A stretch of DNA of 64,000 nt, taken from positions 1 to 64,000 of the forward strand of contig NZ_JBEMAR010000005.1 in assembly GCF_040274945.1 (NCBI RefSeq), read 5' to 3'. Origin of the DNA: Carnobacterium_B sp040274945. GTDB taxonomy: Bacteria > Bacillota > Bacilli > Lactobacillales > Carnobacteriaceae. Below, piece by piece: positions 35,394 to 43,399 of the stretch (position 1 is its first letter; each line of letters begins with the position of its first letter). The notes under the pieces were generated by a model. It saw only the letters and a list, made by a program, of their open reading frames with translations. It did no database searches and was not told the origin of the DNA. Both the position numbers and the translations under genes were made by a program.

Positions 35394-36110
35394 ATGGCTA
35401 AGGCGACACCAATTTATATTCAAATTCATAATCAAATACGAAAAATGATAGAACAAGAAGTTTGGAAAATAGGAGAGCGTATTCCTTCTGAAAGAGATTT
35501 AGCTATCCATTTTAATGTCAGCCGAATGACCTTGAGGCAAGCCGTACAAACTCTGGTAGATGAAGGAATATTAGAGCGAAAAGTAGGCTCTGGCACCTAT
35601 GTATCCAATAAAAAAGTACAAGAAAAAATGGCTGGTATTCAAAGTTTTACCGATATTATGACTTCACAAGGAAGAAAACCCACAAGTAAAACGATCTCCT
35701 ATCATGTCAAGCCTGCGAGTGTAAGTGAAGCAGAAAATTTAAAGCTTGAACCAGAAGCAATGGTTTTAAGAATGGAACGTATTCGATATGCAGATGATAT
35801 TCCTATTTGTTTTGAAGTGGCAACGATCCCGTATCACCTCGTTGAATCATTAGGAAAACAAGAAATTACTAAATCACTTTACAAAGTTTTAGAAGCGGAA
35901 CAAGGCATCACGGTTAAACGAGCGGAACAAACGATTTCCGCTATGCGTGCTTCTGAAAAAATTGCGGAGTATTTATCTATAAAACGTGGCGAATCGATTC
36001 TTCAGTTGAAACAAATCAGTTACTCAGAAGAAAACTTACCATTTGAGTATGTCCGTACTCAATATGTTGGGGAAAGATTTGAATTTTATTTAGAAAAGGA
36101 TTTACGCTAA
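35394..36110 (+). CDS. nagR: GntR/HutC-family repressor NagR (YvoA-like)
   Basis: 238 residues: N-terminal winged helix with GERIPSERDLAIHFNVSRMTLRQAV (about 22-46) and a C-terminal UTRA effector domain from about 90 onward. B. subtilis NagR binds GlcN-6-P or GlcNAc-6-P and controls nagAB. Starts 10 bases after nagB. The dre-like operator at 33464-33475 fits its family. Its stop codon lies inside the terminator stem. Confidence 0.93.
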   Translation: MAKATPIYIQIHNQIRKMIEQEVWKIGERIPSERDLAIHFNVSRMTLRQAVQTLVDEGILERKVGSGTYVSNKKVQEKMAGIQSFTDIMTSQGRKPTSKTISYHVKPASVSEAENLKLEPEAMVLRMERIRYADDIPICFEVATIPYHLVESLGKQEITKSLYKVLEAEQGITVKRAEQTISAMRASEKIAEYLSIKRGESILQLKQISYSEENLPFEYVRTQYVGERFEFYLEKDLR

Positions 36111-36136
36111 GCAACAAGTAGCGTAAATCTTTTTTG
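36098..36136 (+). terminator. Terminator of the nag operon
   Basis: GATTTACGCTA (36099-36109) pairs perfectly with TAGCGTAAATC (36119-36129), then six T. The 5' arm includes the nagR stop codon. Confidence 0.9.
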
Positions 36137-36175
36137 CTGTTAAAGGGGCTTCAGTCCAGTCAAACTAAATTGCAA

Positions 36176-36204
36176 TTGTATTTTAGCCATTAAATTTGTA
36201 TAAT
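36176..36204 (+). promoter_or_regulatory. Promoter of the TagO/WecA-like gene
   Basis: TTGTAT (36176-36181), a 17-base spacer and TATAAT (36199-36204). The in-frame ATG at 36203 lies in the -10 box, so translation cannot begin there. Confidence 0.7.
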
Positions 36205-36241
36205 GAGAGCAAGAATGGCTTTGAAAGTAGGTTTCTTTTTT

Positions 36242-37330
36242 ATGTATGATATGTTTCAAGTATTGGTGTTCTGCTTATTAACGATCATAATCAGTTTTAT
36301 GCTGACACCGCTAATAAAAAAATTGGCATTAAAAGTAAATGCTATAGACAAACCTGGCGAAAGACGAGTAAATGTAAAGGCGATGCCAACTTTAGGTGGA
36401 TTGGCGATCTACTTGTCTTTTTATTTTTCCCTATTTTTTTTGCAGCCAATTCCATTTAAACAAGTTCTGCCGTTATTTGTTGCTTCTACTGTAATTATTA
36501 TTACTGGAATGATTGATGATTTAATCGAGATCTCCCCAAAAATGAAATTATTGGGTATCCTAATAGCTGCACTAATTATTTACTATGTAGCTGATATACG
36601 AATGGATCTCGTTACCTTGCCATTAATTGGGAAGATACAGTTAGGAGTCTTTAGCTTACCCATTACATTAATATGGATATTAGCTATTACAAATGCAGTC
36701 AATTTAATAGATGGCTTAGATGGATTAGCAACAGGAGTTTCAATTATTGCTCTAACAACTATGGGTATTATTGGATTCTTCTTTTTAACAATTGCTGATG
36801 TGGCTGTTCCAATCATGATTTTTACTCTTGTTGCAGCAGCCATTGGATTTTTACCCTATAACTTTTTTCCAGCACGTATTTTTTTAGGTGACACAGGCGC
36901 TTTATTTTTAGGTTTTATGATATCTATTATGTCACTTCAAGGCCTAAAAAACGCAACGTTGATTACTGTTATCATACCGGTCGTCATACTAGGCATACCG
37001 ATTACAGATACGGTTGCAGCCATATTGAGAAGACGATTAAATCGAACACCAATTTCGAGTGCAGATAAAATGCATTTGCACCATCGTTTAATGACGCTGG
37101 GATTGACCCATAGACAAACGGTGCTTGCTATTTATAGCATTGCCGCTATGTTTTCATTAATTGCATTGATGTATCCTTTATCTACTTTTTTGGGATCCAT
37201 TATGTTAACAGTAGGCTTATTGCTTGGTCTAGAGTTGTTCATGGAATTAATTGGATTAGTCAGTGAAGAAAGAAGACCTTTATTATCAAAATTCAGACGT
37301 TTTGCAAAAAAATTAAATCGAAAAAGATAA
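36242..37330 (+). CDS. Undecaprenyl-phosphate GlcNAc-1-phosphate transferase (TagO/WecA-like)
   Basis: 362 residues, about 11 membrane segments, of the MraY/WecA/TagO family. It would load GlcNAc-1-P on undecaprenyl phosphate to start wall teichoic acid or another wall glycan. Motifs: MPTLGG near the start, GMIDDLIEISPK (Asp pair), NLIDGLDGLATG, FLGDTGALFLG and the HLHHRL loop. Start at ATG 36242 (or 36251) because the promoter -10 covers the earlier ATG. It converges with an LCP ligase gene, a functional partner in wall-polymer attachment. Confidence 0.92.
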   Translation: MYDMFQVLVFCLLTIIISFMLTPLIKKLALKVNAIDKPGERRVNVKAMPTLGGLAIYLSFYFSLFFLQPIPFKQVLPLFVASTVIIITGMIDDLIEISPKMKLLGILIAALIIYYVADIRMDLVTLPLIGKIQLGVFSLPITLIWILAITNAVNLIDGLDGLATGVSIIALTTMGIIGFFFLTIADVAVPIMIFTLVAAAIGFLPYNFFPARIFLGDTGALFLGFMISIMSLQGLKNATLITVIIPVVILGIPITDTVAAILRRRLNRTPISSADKMHLHHRLMTLGLTHRQTVLAIYSIAAMFSLIALMYPLSTFLGSIMLTVGLLLGLELFMELIGLVSEERRPLLSKFRRFAKKLNRKR

Positions 37331-37333
37331 CTA

Positions 37334-37382
37334 AAACAAAAACGGGTACAAGACTGTTAAGTCTTGTACCCGTTTTTGTTTT
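37334..37382. terminator. Bidirectional terminator, tagO-like / LCP
   Basis: ACAAAAACGGGTACAAGAC pairs with GTCTTGTACCCGTTTTTGT, a 19-bp perfect stem flanked by A and T runs, touching the stop codon of the minus-strand LCP gene. Confidence 0.92.
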
Positions 37383-38436
37383 AATAAGCGTAATTTGTTA
37401 TGCCGTTTGTTTCAAATTCATAATCGTCAGCATCCCGTTCATCCAAAGAATCTAATCCAAGTGCTACTCGGAAACGGTGACTGACAAAGTCAACACTATC
37501 TGGATAAAGTTCAACCATGCTGGCGCCATTCAACATGAAATCTGTCCACTCAAAAGTATAAGAGTTAAAGGCATAAGAGCCCTCTAGTCCTGTTTGAGCT
37601 ATTCCCAACATTTCATTGAAAGTTAAATCAGTACGCATGTTTGAGCCAACTGCTTCAATAACGTCTGTATATTTTGATATAGAACCAACACTTAAAGCTT
37701 TTTCAACAATGGCTTGTATCAACAATTGCTGTCTTTCTCCACGCATAACGTCATTATCAATTTTTCTTGTGCGAGCCAATGCTAAAGCTTCTTCGCCGTT
37801 CAAAGTTTGGTAACCTTCTTCTAAAGTAATTTGATTCATCTTACCATCAGAATTTTGTTCTGAGAAAGTTATTGGAACATCCATTTCAATACCGCCTAAA
37901 GCATCTATGATTTTCAAAAAGGCATCAAAATCAAAGGTCACATAATAATGAATAGGAACATCTAACAATTCTTCAACAGTTTCAATTGTTGCTTGTTCTT
38001 CTCCCTTAGCATAAGCTGAATTGATTTTATCTTCACGCAAATATTCTCCTTGATACATAATTGGAGTATAAGTGTCTCTAGGGATACTGATCATGTTAAC
38101 TTCATGGTTATTTGGATCAATAGTCAAATAGATTAGCGAATCGGTTCTTGCACTTCCAAGATCGCGTTCTTCGGTATCATCAATACCCATGATTAAAATA
38201 GAAGTGGTTTCTTTAATTGGATCGACTTCAACTTCTTTACTACGGTCTAGTTCATGATAAGAATCGTCAATCGTTTTTTGAGCCGTTGCGTAAAGCTTAG
38301 CTGCATAAACCGCAGCTCCCAAAATGATAATCATAATTGGAATCAAGATACAAAGAATGATTGTATTCTTTCTTTTTTTTCGTTTATTAATATATGACGC
38401 ACTTCTACTAGTATTAGAATGTTTCTTCACACTCAT
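37381..38436 (-). CDS. LytR-CpsA-Psr (LCP) family wall-polymer ligase
   Basis: 351 residues. A basic cytosolic start, one membrane segment (about 26-47) and an extracellular LCP domain. Family residues visible: the polyprenyl-phosphate site around LIMGIDDTEER and SARTDSLIYLTIDP, SIPRDTYTPI, and LARTRKIDNDVMRGERQQ with the Arg ligands. LCP enzymes move teichoic acids or glycans from lipid carrier to peptidoglycan. AAGGAG is very close to ATG 38436; GTG at 38430 (codon 3) has better spacing and may be the true start. Confidence 0.93.
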   Translation of the reverse strand: MSVKKHSNTSRSASYINKRKKRKNTIILCILIPIMIIILGAAVYAAKLYATAQKTIDDSYHELDRSKEVEVDPIKETTSILIMGIDDTEERDLGSARTDSLIYLTIDPNNHEVNMISIPRDTYTPIMYQGEYLREDKINSAYAKGEEQATIETVEELLDVPIHYYVTFDFDAFLKIIDALGGIEMDVPITFSEQNSDGKMNQITLEEGYQTLNGEEALALARTRKIDNDVMRGERQQLLIQAIVEKALSVGSISKYTDVIEAVGSNMRTDLTFNEMLGIAQTGLEGSYAFNSYTFEWTDFMLNGASMVELYPDSVDFVSHRFRVALGLDSLDERDADDYEFETNGITNYAY

Positions 38437-38583
38437 TCTCCTTCAGAAAAAATCATTTACTTTTGAATTGATCAAGGTGGCGCTTGTTATCTAGACAGAT
38501 ATAACCTAAAATATCTTGTTTATTCTATCACGAATAAAAACAAGTAGAAAGAATATTCGGAAAAAGTAATCATTTCTTAACAT

Positions 38584-39222
38584 TTAATTTACAATTCTTT
38601 TGTCACAATAAACATCTTCTCCTAGTTTAAATGTTACTTGACCATTGAGCCACTCAATAACGTTAGCTTGGAAATCAGTTAATTGTTCGTGATCAATGAG
38701 ACATAAAAAAGAAACAACATCAGAATAAAGAATATCCTTAATAGCGTAGTTCGCTTCACGAAGAGAGTTTTCCAATTTTCCTGAGGCTGGATAAGCAACG
38801 ACAATCGTTACTTGAGTGTGCAAACGTCTTTCAACAATTCCAATCGCATTCAGACCTTCGCTGACAGTTTTTCCATAAGCACGTATCAAACCTCCTGCAC
38901 CAAGTTTAATACCTCCAAAGTAACGTGTGACAACAACCACAACATTTTTAAGATTTCTTTTCTTTAGAACTTCTAACATAGGAACCCCAGCTGTACCAGA
39001 GGGTTCTCCGTCATCGTAAGCACGTTGAACTTCATTATGATCGCCAATTAAGTAAGCTACACAATTATGGTTGGCTTTGCTATGTTCTTTTTTTATAGAA
39101 TGAACAAACTCTTGAGCTTCTAGTTCATCCGATACCTGTTTTAAGTGACAAATAAAACGAGATTTTTGTATTTCTAATTCAAAATGTCCATCTTTTTCGA
39201 TAGTATAGTAATGAGTTAACAT
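38584..39222 (-). CDS. YigZ/IMPACT-family protein
   Basis: 212 residues: N-terminal UPF0029 (IMPACT) domain, with KSRFICHL and DDGEPSGTAG followed by VVVTRYFGGIKLGAGGLIRAY, and a small C-terminal DUF1949-type ferredoxin-like domain. Its biochemical role is unsettled; family members are linked to translation factors or peptidase-like activity. Start ATG 39222 follows AAAGGA; an in-frame ATG at 39237 overlaps that site. Confidence 0.92.
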   Translation of the reverse strand: MLTHYYTIEKDGHFELEIQKSRFICHLKQVSDELEAQEFVHSIKKEHSKANHNCVAYLIGDHNEVQRAYDDGEPSGTAGVPMLEVLKKRNLKNVVVVVTRYFGGIKLGAGGLIRAYGKTVSEGLNAIGIVERRLHTQVTIVVAYPASGKLENSLREANYAIKDILYSDVVSFLCLIDHEQLTDFQANVIEWLNGQVTFKLGEDVYCDKRIVN

Positions 39223-39361
39223 AATTTGTCCTTTCATCAAACTAAATAAATGCCTTATACAAATAGTGTACCTTTAGTGTAAGGGCTGAACAAGAACAAT
39301 AGAAAGGAATAATGAAAAGTGTGCTACTAAAGAAGGAGTTTTAACAAAAAATAAAGTATGC

Positions 39362-39367
39362 TATAAT
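39362..39367 (+). promoter_or_regulatory. Extended -10 of the degV gene
   Basis: TATAAT preceded by TGC, 50 bases before the TTG start; a TTAACA at 39341-39346 is a weak -35 with 15-base spacing. Confidence 0.4.
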
Positions 39368-39416
39368 TTTAACTTGGCCACTAGACTGTGGATAAACTTA
39401 ATAGTGAGGCGATAAA

Positions 39417-40268
39417 TTGAAGATTGCAGTGGTAACAGATAGTACAGCTTATTTAACCGATGAACAGTGTGAAATGTATTCCATTTATAGATTGCCTTTA
39501 TCGGTCATAATGGAAAAAGAAATTATTGAAGAAACGAAAATAAATCCTATTACATTTTTTGAAAAAGTTAAAGTGATGGAAGCTTTACCGACAAGTTCAC
39601 AACCACCTATAGGCCAAGCATCAGTGTTATTTAATGAATTATTTAAAACGTATGATGCTGTGATAAGTATTCACTTATCGAGTGAACTGAGTGGAACTTA
39701 TAATACAATAAAAAGTTTAGCTGCCATCTATGAAGATTTTAAGATTTACCCTTATGATTCCGGAATTAGTTGTTCAGCACAAGGTTACTTTGTGTTAGAA
39801 GCAGCAAGAATGGCTAAAGAAGGGTTTACCGTTGAAGAAATTTTTCAGACATTCGAAAAGATACAACAAACCTTGCAGGCGTATTTTGTAGTAGATGATT
39901 TGAATCATTTGGTTCGCGGAGGACGACTTTCTAATGGTTCAGCCATGATTGGTTCGTTATTGAAGATAAAACCTATTTTGCATTTTGAAGATAAAAAAAT
40001 TACGGTTTTTGAAAAAATAAGAACGAAGAAAAAGGCTCTTAAAAGAATCGAACAATTATTAGGTGAAGATGTTGCAAAAGGTTATCCGATTGTTACAACG
40101 ATTATCCATGCCAATGCTGAGCAGGAAGCCTTAGCGTGGATGGAAGATTTAAAGCAGCAATACCCAACCTTACGTTATGAAATTAGTTGTTTTGGTCCAG
40201 TTATTGGCACACACTTAGGTGAAGGTGCTTTAGGCATGACGTGGGCAGAAGATCAGACAAGCAAATAA
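39417..40268 (+). CDS. DegV-family fatty-acid-binding protein (FakB-like)
   Basis: 283 residues. N-terminal VVTDSTAYL and the TSQPPIGQ fatty-acid carboxylate loop (about 63-70), then IHLSSELSGTYN and VRGGRLSNGSA, all typical of DegV/FakB proteins that present fatty acids to the kinase FakA. Start TTG 39417 with GTGAGG upstream. A terminator follows; fakA is not in the window. Confidence 0.92.
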   Translation: MKIAVVTDSTAYLTDEQCEMYSIYRLPLSVIMEKEIIEETKINPITFFEKVKVMEALPTSSQPPIGQASVLFNELFKTYDAVISIHLSSELSGTYNTIKSLAAIYEDFKIYPYDSGISCSAQGYFVLEAARMAKEGFTVEEIFQTFEKIQQTLQAYFVVDDLNHLVRGGRLSNGSAMIGSLLKIKPILHFEDKKITVFEKIRTKKKALKRIEQLLGEDVAKGYPIVTTIIHANAEQEALAWMEDLKQQYPTLRYEISCFGPVIGTHLGEGALGMTWAEDQTSK

Positions 40269-40332
40269 AGCTATTATACTATTTTATAGAAATACAAATG
40301 AATGACATTCTAGAACGAATAGTTGAATAGGT

Positions 40333-40368
40333 AAAGGTTTGGGATAAAGAGAATCCCGAACCTTTTTT
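40333..40368 (+). terminator. Terminator after degV
   Basis: AAAGGTTTGGGAT pairs with ATCCCGAACCTTT with one wobble, then T. Confidence 0.88.
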
Positions 40369-40398
40369 GCGTATAGTAAAAAAGAGGTGATGGAAAAG

Positions 40399-41748
40399 AT
40401 GAACCATTTTTTGATGGGAAGAGAGTTATTATTAAGTGAATTAAATGAAGATTTTCTTAAAGAAGGTAACGGTATAACTTCAAATGGTTTTATAGAAGTA
40501 GGCCAACAACAAACTTGCCGGCGCTGTGGGTCTAATCAACTAAAAGATCGACAAGCAGCTCCTTGTACCTGTGGGAAAAATTGTTTTTATTGCATTCGCT
40601 GTCTTCAGATGGGGAAAATTAAACGATGTAGTACACTTTATCATGTTCCTGAAAAAAATCAGTTCATCTCAATAAAAGAACCTATTTTGACTTGGCAAGG
40701 CCAACTATCGCAACAGCAAGCACTCGCATCTAAAGAAATTGAAACAACTATAAAAACTGGCCAAACAAGGCTGATATGGGCTGTGGCTGGTGCTGGGAAA
40801 ACCGAAATACTTTTTAAAGGAATAGAATGGGCAATCAGAAGTGGAAAAAGAGTCTGCATAGCTTCTCCGAGAACAGATGTGTGTCTAGAATTAGCCCCCC
40901 GTCTAAAAAGCGCTTTTCAACAGGTAGAACAAATTACTCTTTATGGAGAGATGGAAGGAGGTTACAACTACACTCAATTAGTTATTGCAACTACTCATCA
41001 GCTTATGCGATTTAGAGAAGCTTTTGATGTCTTAATCATCGATGAAATTGACGCTTTTCCGTTTGATACAGATAAAGCTTTACAATTTGCTGCACAGAAA
41101 GCTAAAAAAACTACCGGAACCATTATTTATTTATCTGCTACCCCAAACAAACAAATGAGACAAGATATTGCACAAAAAAAATTAACTGCTTCAGTTTTAC
41201 CAGCGCGCTATCATGGGTTTGCGCTACCTGAACCTAAAGCTATTTGGGCAGGTGACTGGCGCAAATCAATTCTGAAACGGCACAAAAAAGCTGTGATCTT
41301 CAAAGAGATCCAGCGTTTGTTACAAGCAAACCGTCGATTCCTAGTATTTGTTCCTAATATTGAATTGATGCTCGAATTTTCATGTTGCCTTACAGAGTTT
41401 TTTCCAAACTCTTCATTTACAAGCGTTTCTTCGGAGGATGAGCAGCGCAAAGAAAAAGTACAGAAGATGCGTGATGAAAGCTATCAGTTCATGTTGACAA
41501 CAACTATTTTGGAGCGAGGTGTTACTTTTCGAGATATTGATGTCCTTGTGTTAGGTGCTGAAGATCGAACGTTCACAGAAGCTGCATTGATTCAAATTGC
41601 CGGTCGTGTGGGCAGACATCGTGATTTTCCAACAGGAGAAGTACGATATCTCCATTACGGACAAACAAAAGCTCTGAAAAATGCTATCACCCAAATAAAA
41701 AAAATGAACAAATTAGCTCGTGAAAGGGGATTGTTGATAGGGAAATGA
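40399..41748 (+). CDS. comFA: Competence DNA-translocation helicase ComFA
   Basis: 449 residues. A four-cysteine zinc region (CRRCGS, CTCGKNCFYCIRC, about 36-75) precedes a superfamily 2 helicase core: Walker A AVAGAGKTE, DEID box in LIIDEIDAFPF, SATP, and motif VI in QIAGRVGRHRDF. ComFA drives single-stranded DNA uptake. Start ATG 40399 fits AGAGGTGATGG; the ATG at 40390 is too near. The stop overlaps comFC, so the competence pair is coupled. Whether this organism is naturally competent cannot be told here. Confidence 0.95.
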   Translation: MNHFLMGRELLLSELNEDFLKEGNGITSNGFIEVGQQQTCRRCGSNQLKDRQAAPCTCGKNCFYCIRCLQMGKIKRCSTLYHVPEKNQFISIKEPILTWQGQLSQQQALASKEIETTIKTGQTRLIWAVAGAGKTEILFKGIEWAIRSGKRVCIASPRTDVCLELAPRLKSAFQQVEQITLYGEMEGGYNYTQLVIATTHQLMRFREAFDVLIIDEIDAFPFDTDKALQFAAQKAKKTTGTIIYLSATPNKQMRQDIAQKKLTASVLPARYHGFALPEPKAIWAGDWRKSILKRHKKAVIFKEIQRLLQANRRFLVFVPNIELMLEFSCCLTEFFPNSSFTSVSSEDEQRKEKVQKMRDESYQFMLTTTILERGVTFRDIDVLVLGAEDRTFTEAALIQIAGRVGRHRDFPTGEVRYLHYGQTKALKNAITQIKKMNKLARERGLLIGK

Positions 41749-42431
41749 AGTGTCTATGGTGTGGAAAGACAACTAAAGAAAGCATACAATTAAGAGAATT
41801 GGTGTCTTTTATTAGAGTTGAACCAAAGGTTAGATGTGATTCTTGTTCGAGTAAATTAGTGTCGTTACAAAATGTTCCTGTTTGTCGAGGGTGCAGTCGG
41901 CACTGGGAAGAAGAAGAACTCTGTCCAGATTGTCAAAAATGGAAAGCTGAATATCCAAGCTATGCCTTCAAACATACAGCACTATATCAATACAATACGT
42001 TCATAAAAGAATGGATAGAGGCTTACAAATATACGGGGGATTATCGGCTAGGTGAATTATTCAAAAAAGAAATTCAATCCTTTCTTTTAAAACAAAAGAA
42101 ACAAGTTGTGCCCATACCGATAAGCGATAAAAGCAAACAATTAAGAGGGTTTAACCAAGTAGAAGGTTTGCTGGATTTTGCCGGAGTAGCTTACACATCC
42201 GTTTTAATTCATTGTGGGACTGGAGAGAAACAATCAAGTAAAGATCGGAAAATGCGAATGCTCTCTCCCCAACCGTTTGTGGTTGACAAGAGTCTTAAAA
42301 TGAATATAAAAGGAAAACACCTAATCCTAGTAGACGATATCTATACGACAGGTCGAACCTTTTTTCATGCCGCCGACTGTTTGATGAGAAATGGGGCACA
42401 AAGTATCGAAACATTTTCTGTTTCTCGCTAA
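41745..42431 (+). CDS. comFC: Competence protein ComFC (phosphoribosyltransferase-like)
   Basis: 228 residues. Double zinc ribbon of CxxC pairs at the start (CLWCGK, CDSC, CRGC, CPDC), then a PRTase-type domain with VPIPISDKSKQLRGFNQ and the PRPP motif LILVDDIYTTGRT. Works with ComFA in DNA uptake. ATG 41745 overlaps the comFA TGA. Confidence 0.95.
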   Translation: MKCLWCGKTTKESIQLRELVSFIRVEPKVRCDSCSSKLVSLQNVPVCRGCSRHWEEEELCPDCQKWKAEYPSYAFKHTALYQYNTFIKEWIEAYKYTGDYRLGELFKKEIQSFLLKQKKQVVPIPISDKSKQLRGFNQVEGLLDFAGVAYTSVLIHCGTGEKQSSKDRKMRMLSPQPFVVDKSLKMNIKGKHLILVDDIYTTGRTFFHAADCLMRNGAQSIETFSVSR

Positions 42432-42457
42432 AGTTAGCCAAATGTAATCGATTTTAT

Positions 42458-42485
42458 TTGCAATCTTTGGGTGTTGATATATAAT
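42458..42485 (+). promoter_or_regulatory. Promoter of hpf
   Basis: TTGCAA (42458-42463), a 16-base spacer and TATAAT (42480-42485), giving a leader of about 75 bases. Confidence 0.6.
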
Positions 42486-42567
42486 TAATTTAAGCATATC
42501 ATCATTTGAGTGGTCCAATTGATGATGCTGATTCTGATACACAATCAGATGAAAGGGGAGAGTGTTT

Positions 42568-43110
42568 ATGTTTAAATATAATGTCCGTGGCGAAAATATT
42601 GAGGTAACTGCAGCTATTCGTAGTTATGTTGAAAAAAAAGTTGGGAAAGTTGAAAAATATTTTAATGATGTACCTGAAGCAACAGCCCACGTTAATTTAA
42701 AAACGTATTCCGATAAAACTGCTAAAGTGGAGGTAACGATTCCTTTACCTTATTTAGTTCTACGTGCGGAAGAAACCTCGCCTGATTTATATGGAAGTGT
42801 TGATTTGGTAACAGATAAACTTGAACGCCAAATGAGAAAATATAAAACTAAAGTTAACCGCAGATCTCGCGGATCCAACGTTGTTGTTCCACCTGTTTTA
42901 CCAGGGGAAGAGGAAGAATTAATGGAAGATGAAGTGAATATCGTTAGAACGAAACGTTTATCATTGAAACCAATGGATAGTGAAGAAGCGGTGTTACAAA
43001 TGGATATGTTAGGACATAATTTCTTCATTTTTGAAGATGCAGATACAAATGGTACAAGTATCGTATACCGTCGTAAAGATGGAAAATATGGATTAATTGA
43101 AACCGAATAA
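42568..43110 (+). CDS. hpf: Long-form ribosome hibernation promoting factor HPF
   Basis: 180 residues: N-terminal RaiA/YfiA domain (1-100) that binds the 30S decoding region, and a C-terminal dimerisation domain (about 125-180, with MDSEEAVLQMDMLGHNFFIFED). The long form makes 100S ribosome dimers in stationary phase. AAAGGGGAG ribosome site before ATG 42568. The comF-hpf-secA-prfB order is common in Firmicutes. Confidence 0.96.
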   Translation: MFKYNVRGENIEVTAAIRSYVEKKVGKVEKYFNDVPEATAHVNLKTYSDKTAKVEVTIPLPYLVLRAEETSPDLYGSVDLVTDKLERQMRKYKTKVNRRSRGSNVVVPPVLPGEEEELMEDEVNIVRTKRLSLKPMDSEEAVLQMDMLGHNFFIFEDADTNGTSIVYRRKDGKYGLIETE

Positions 43111-43130
43111 CTTGAAGTACTGAAAATGAA

Positions 43131-43177
43131 AAAACTTCAAGGCAAGAGAAACTTCTTTCTTGCCTTGAAGTTTTTTG
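43131..43177 (+). terminator. Terminator after hpf
   Basis: AAAACTTCAAGGCAAGA pairs with TCTTGCCTTGAAGTTTT, a long perfect stem, then T. The rest of the gap to secA (about 220 bases) shows no clear promoter. Confidence 0.92.
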
Positions 43178-43399
43178 GATTTTCTTTTTTGCTGAAAGGC
43201 ATCTAGATAAGGAATGCTTAATGTAGATAAAAAGGTTTCAATTGTGAATCAGTAATGATAGAATTAATAAGAATATTGACTATTGTCATAAAACTCGAAA
43301 GTTCTAACGTCAAGCTGAAGTCAACTTGTCTACTAACAAAATGAAATTTAACTTAAACTAAATAGAAATATAGATGAAGATAATAGGGGAGAAAGATTA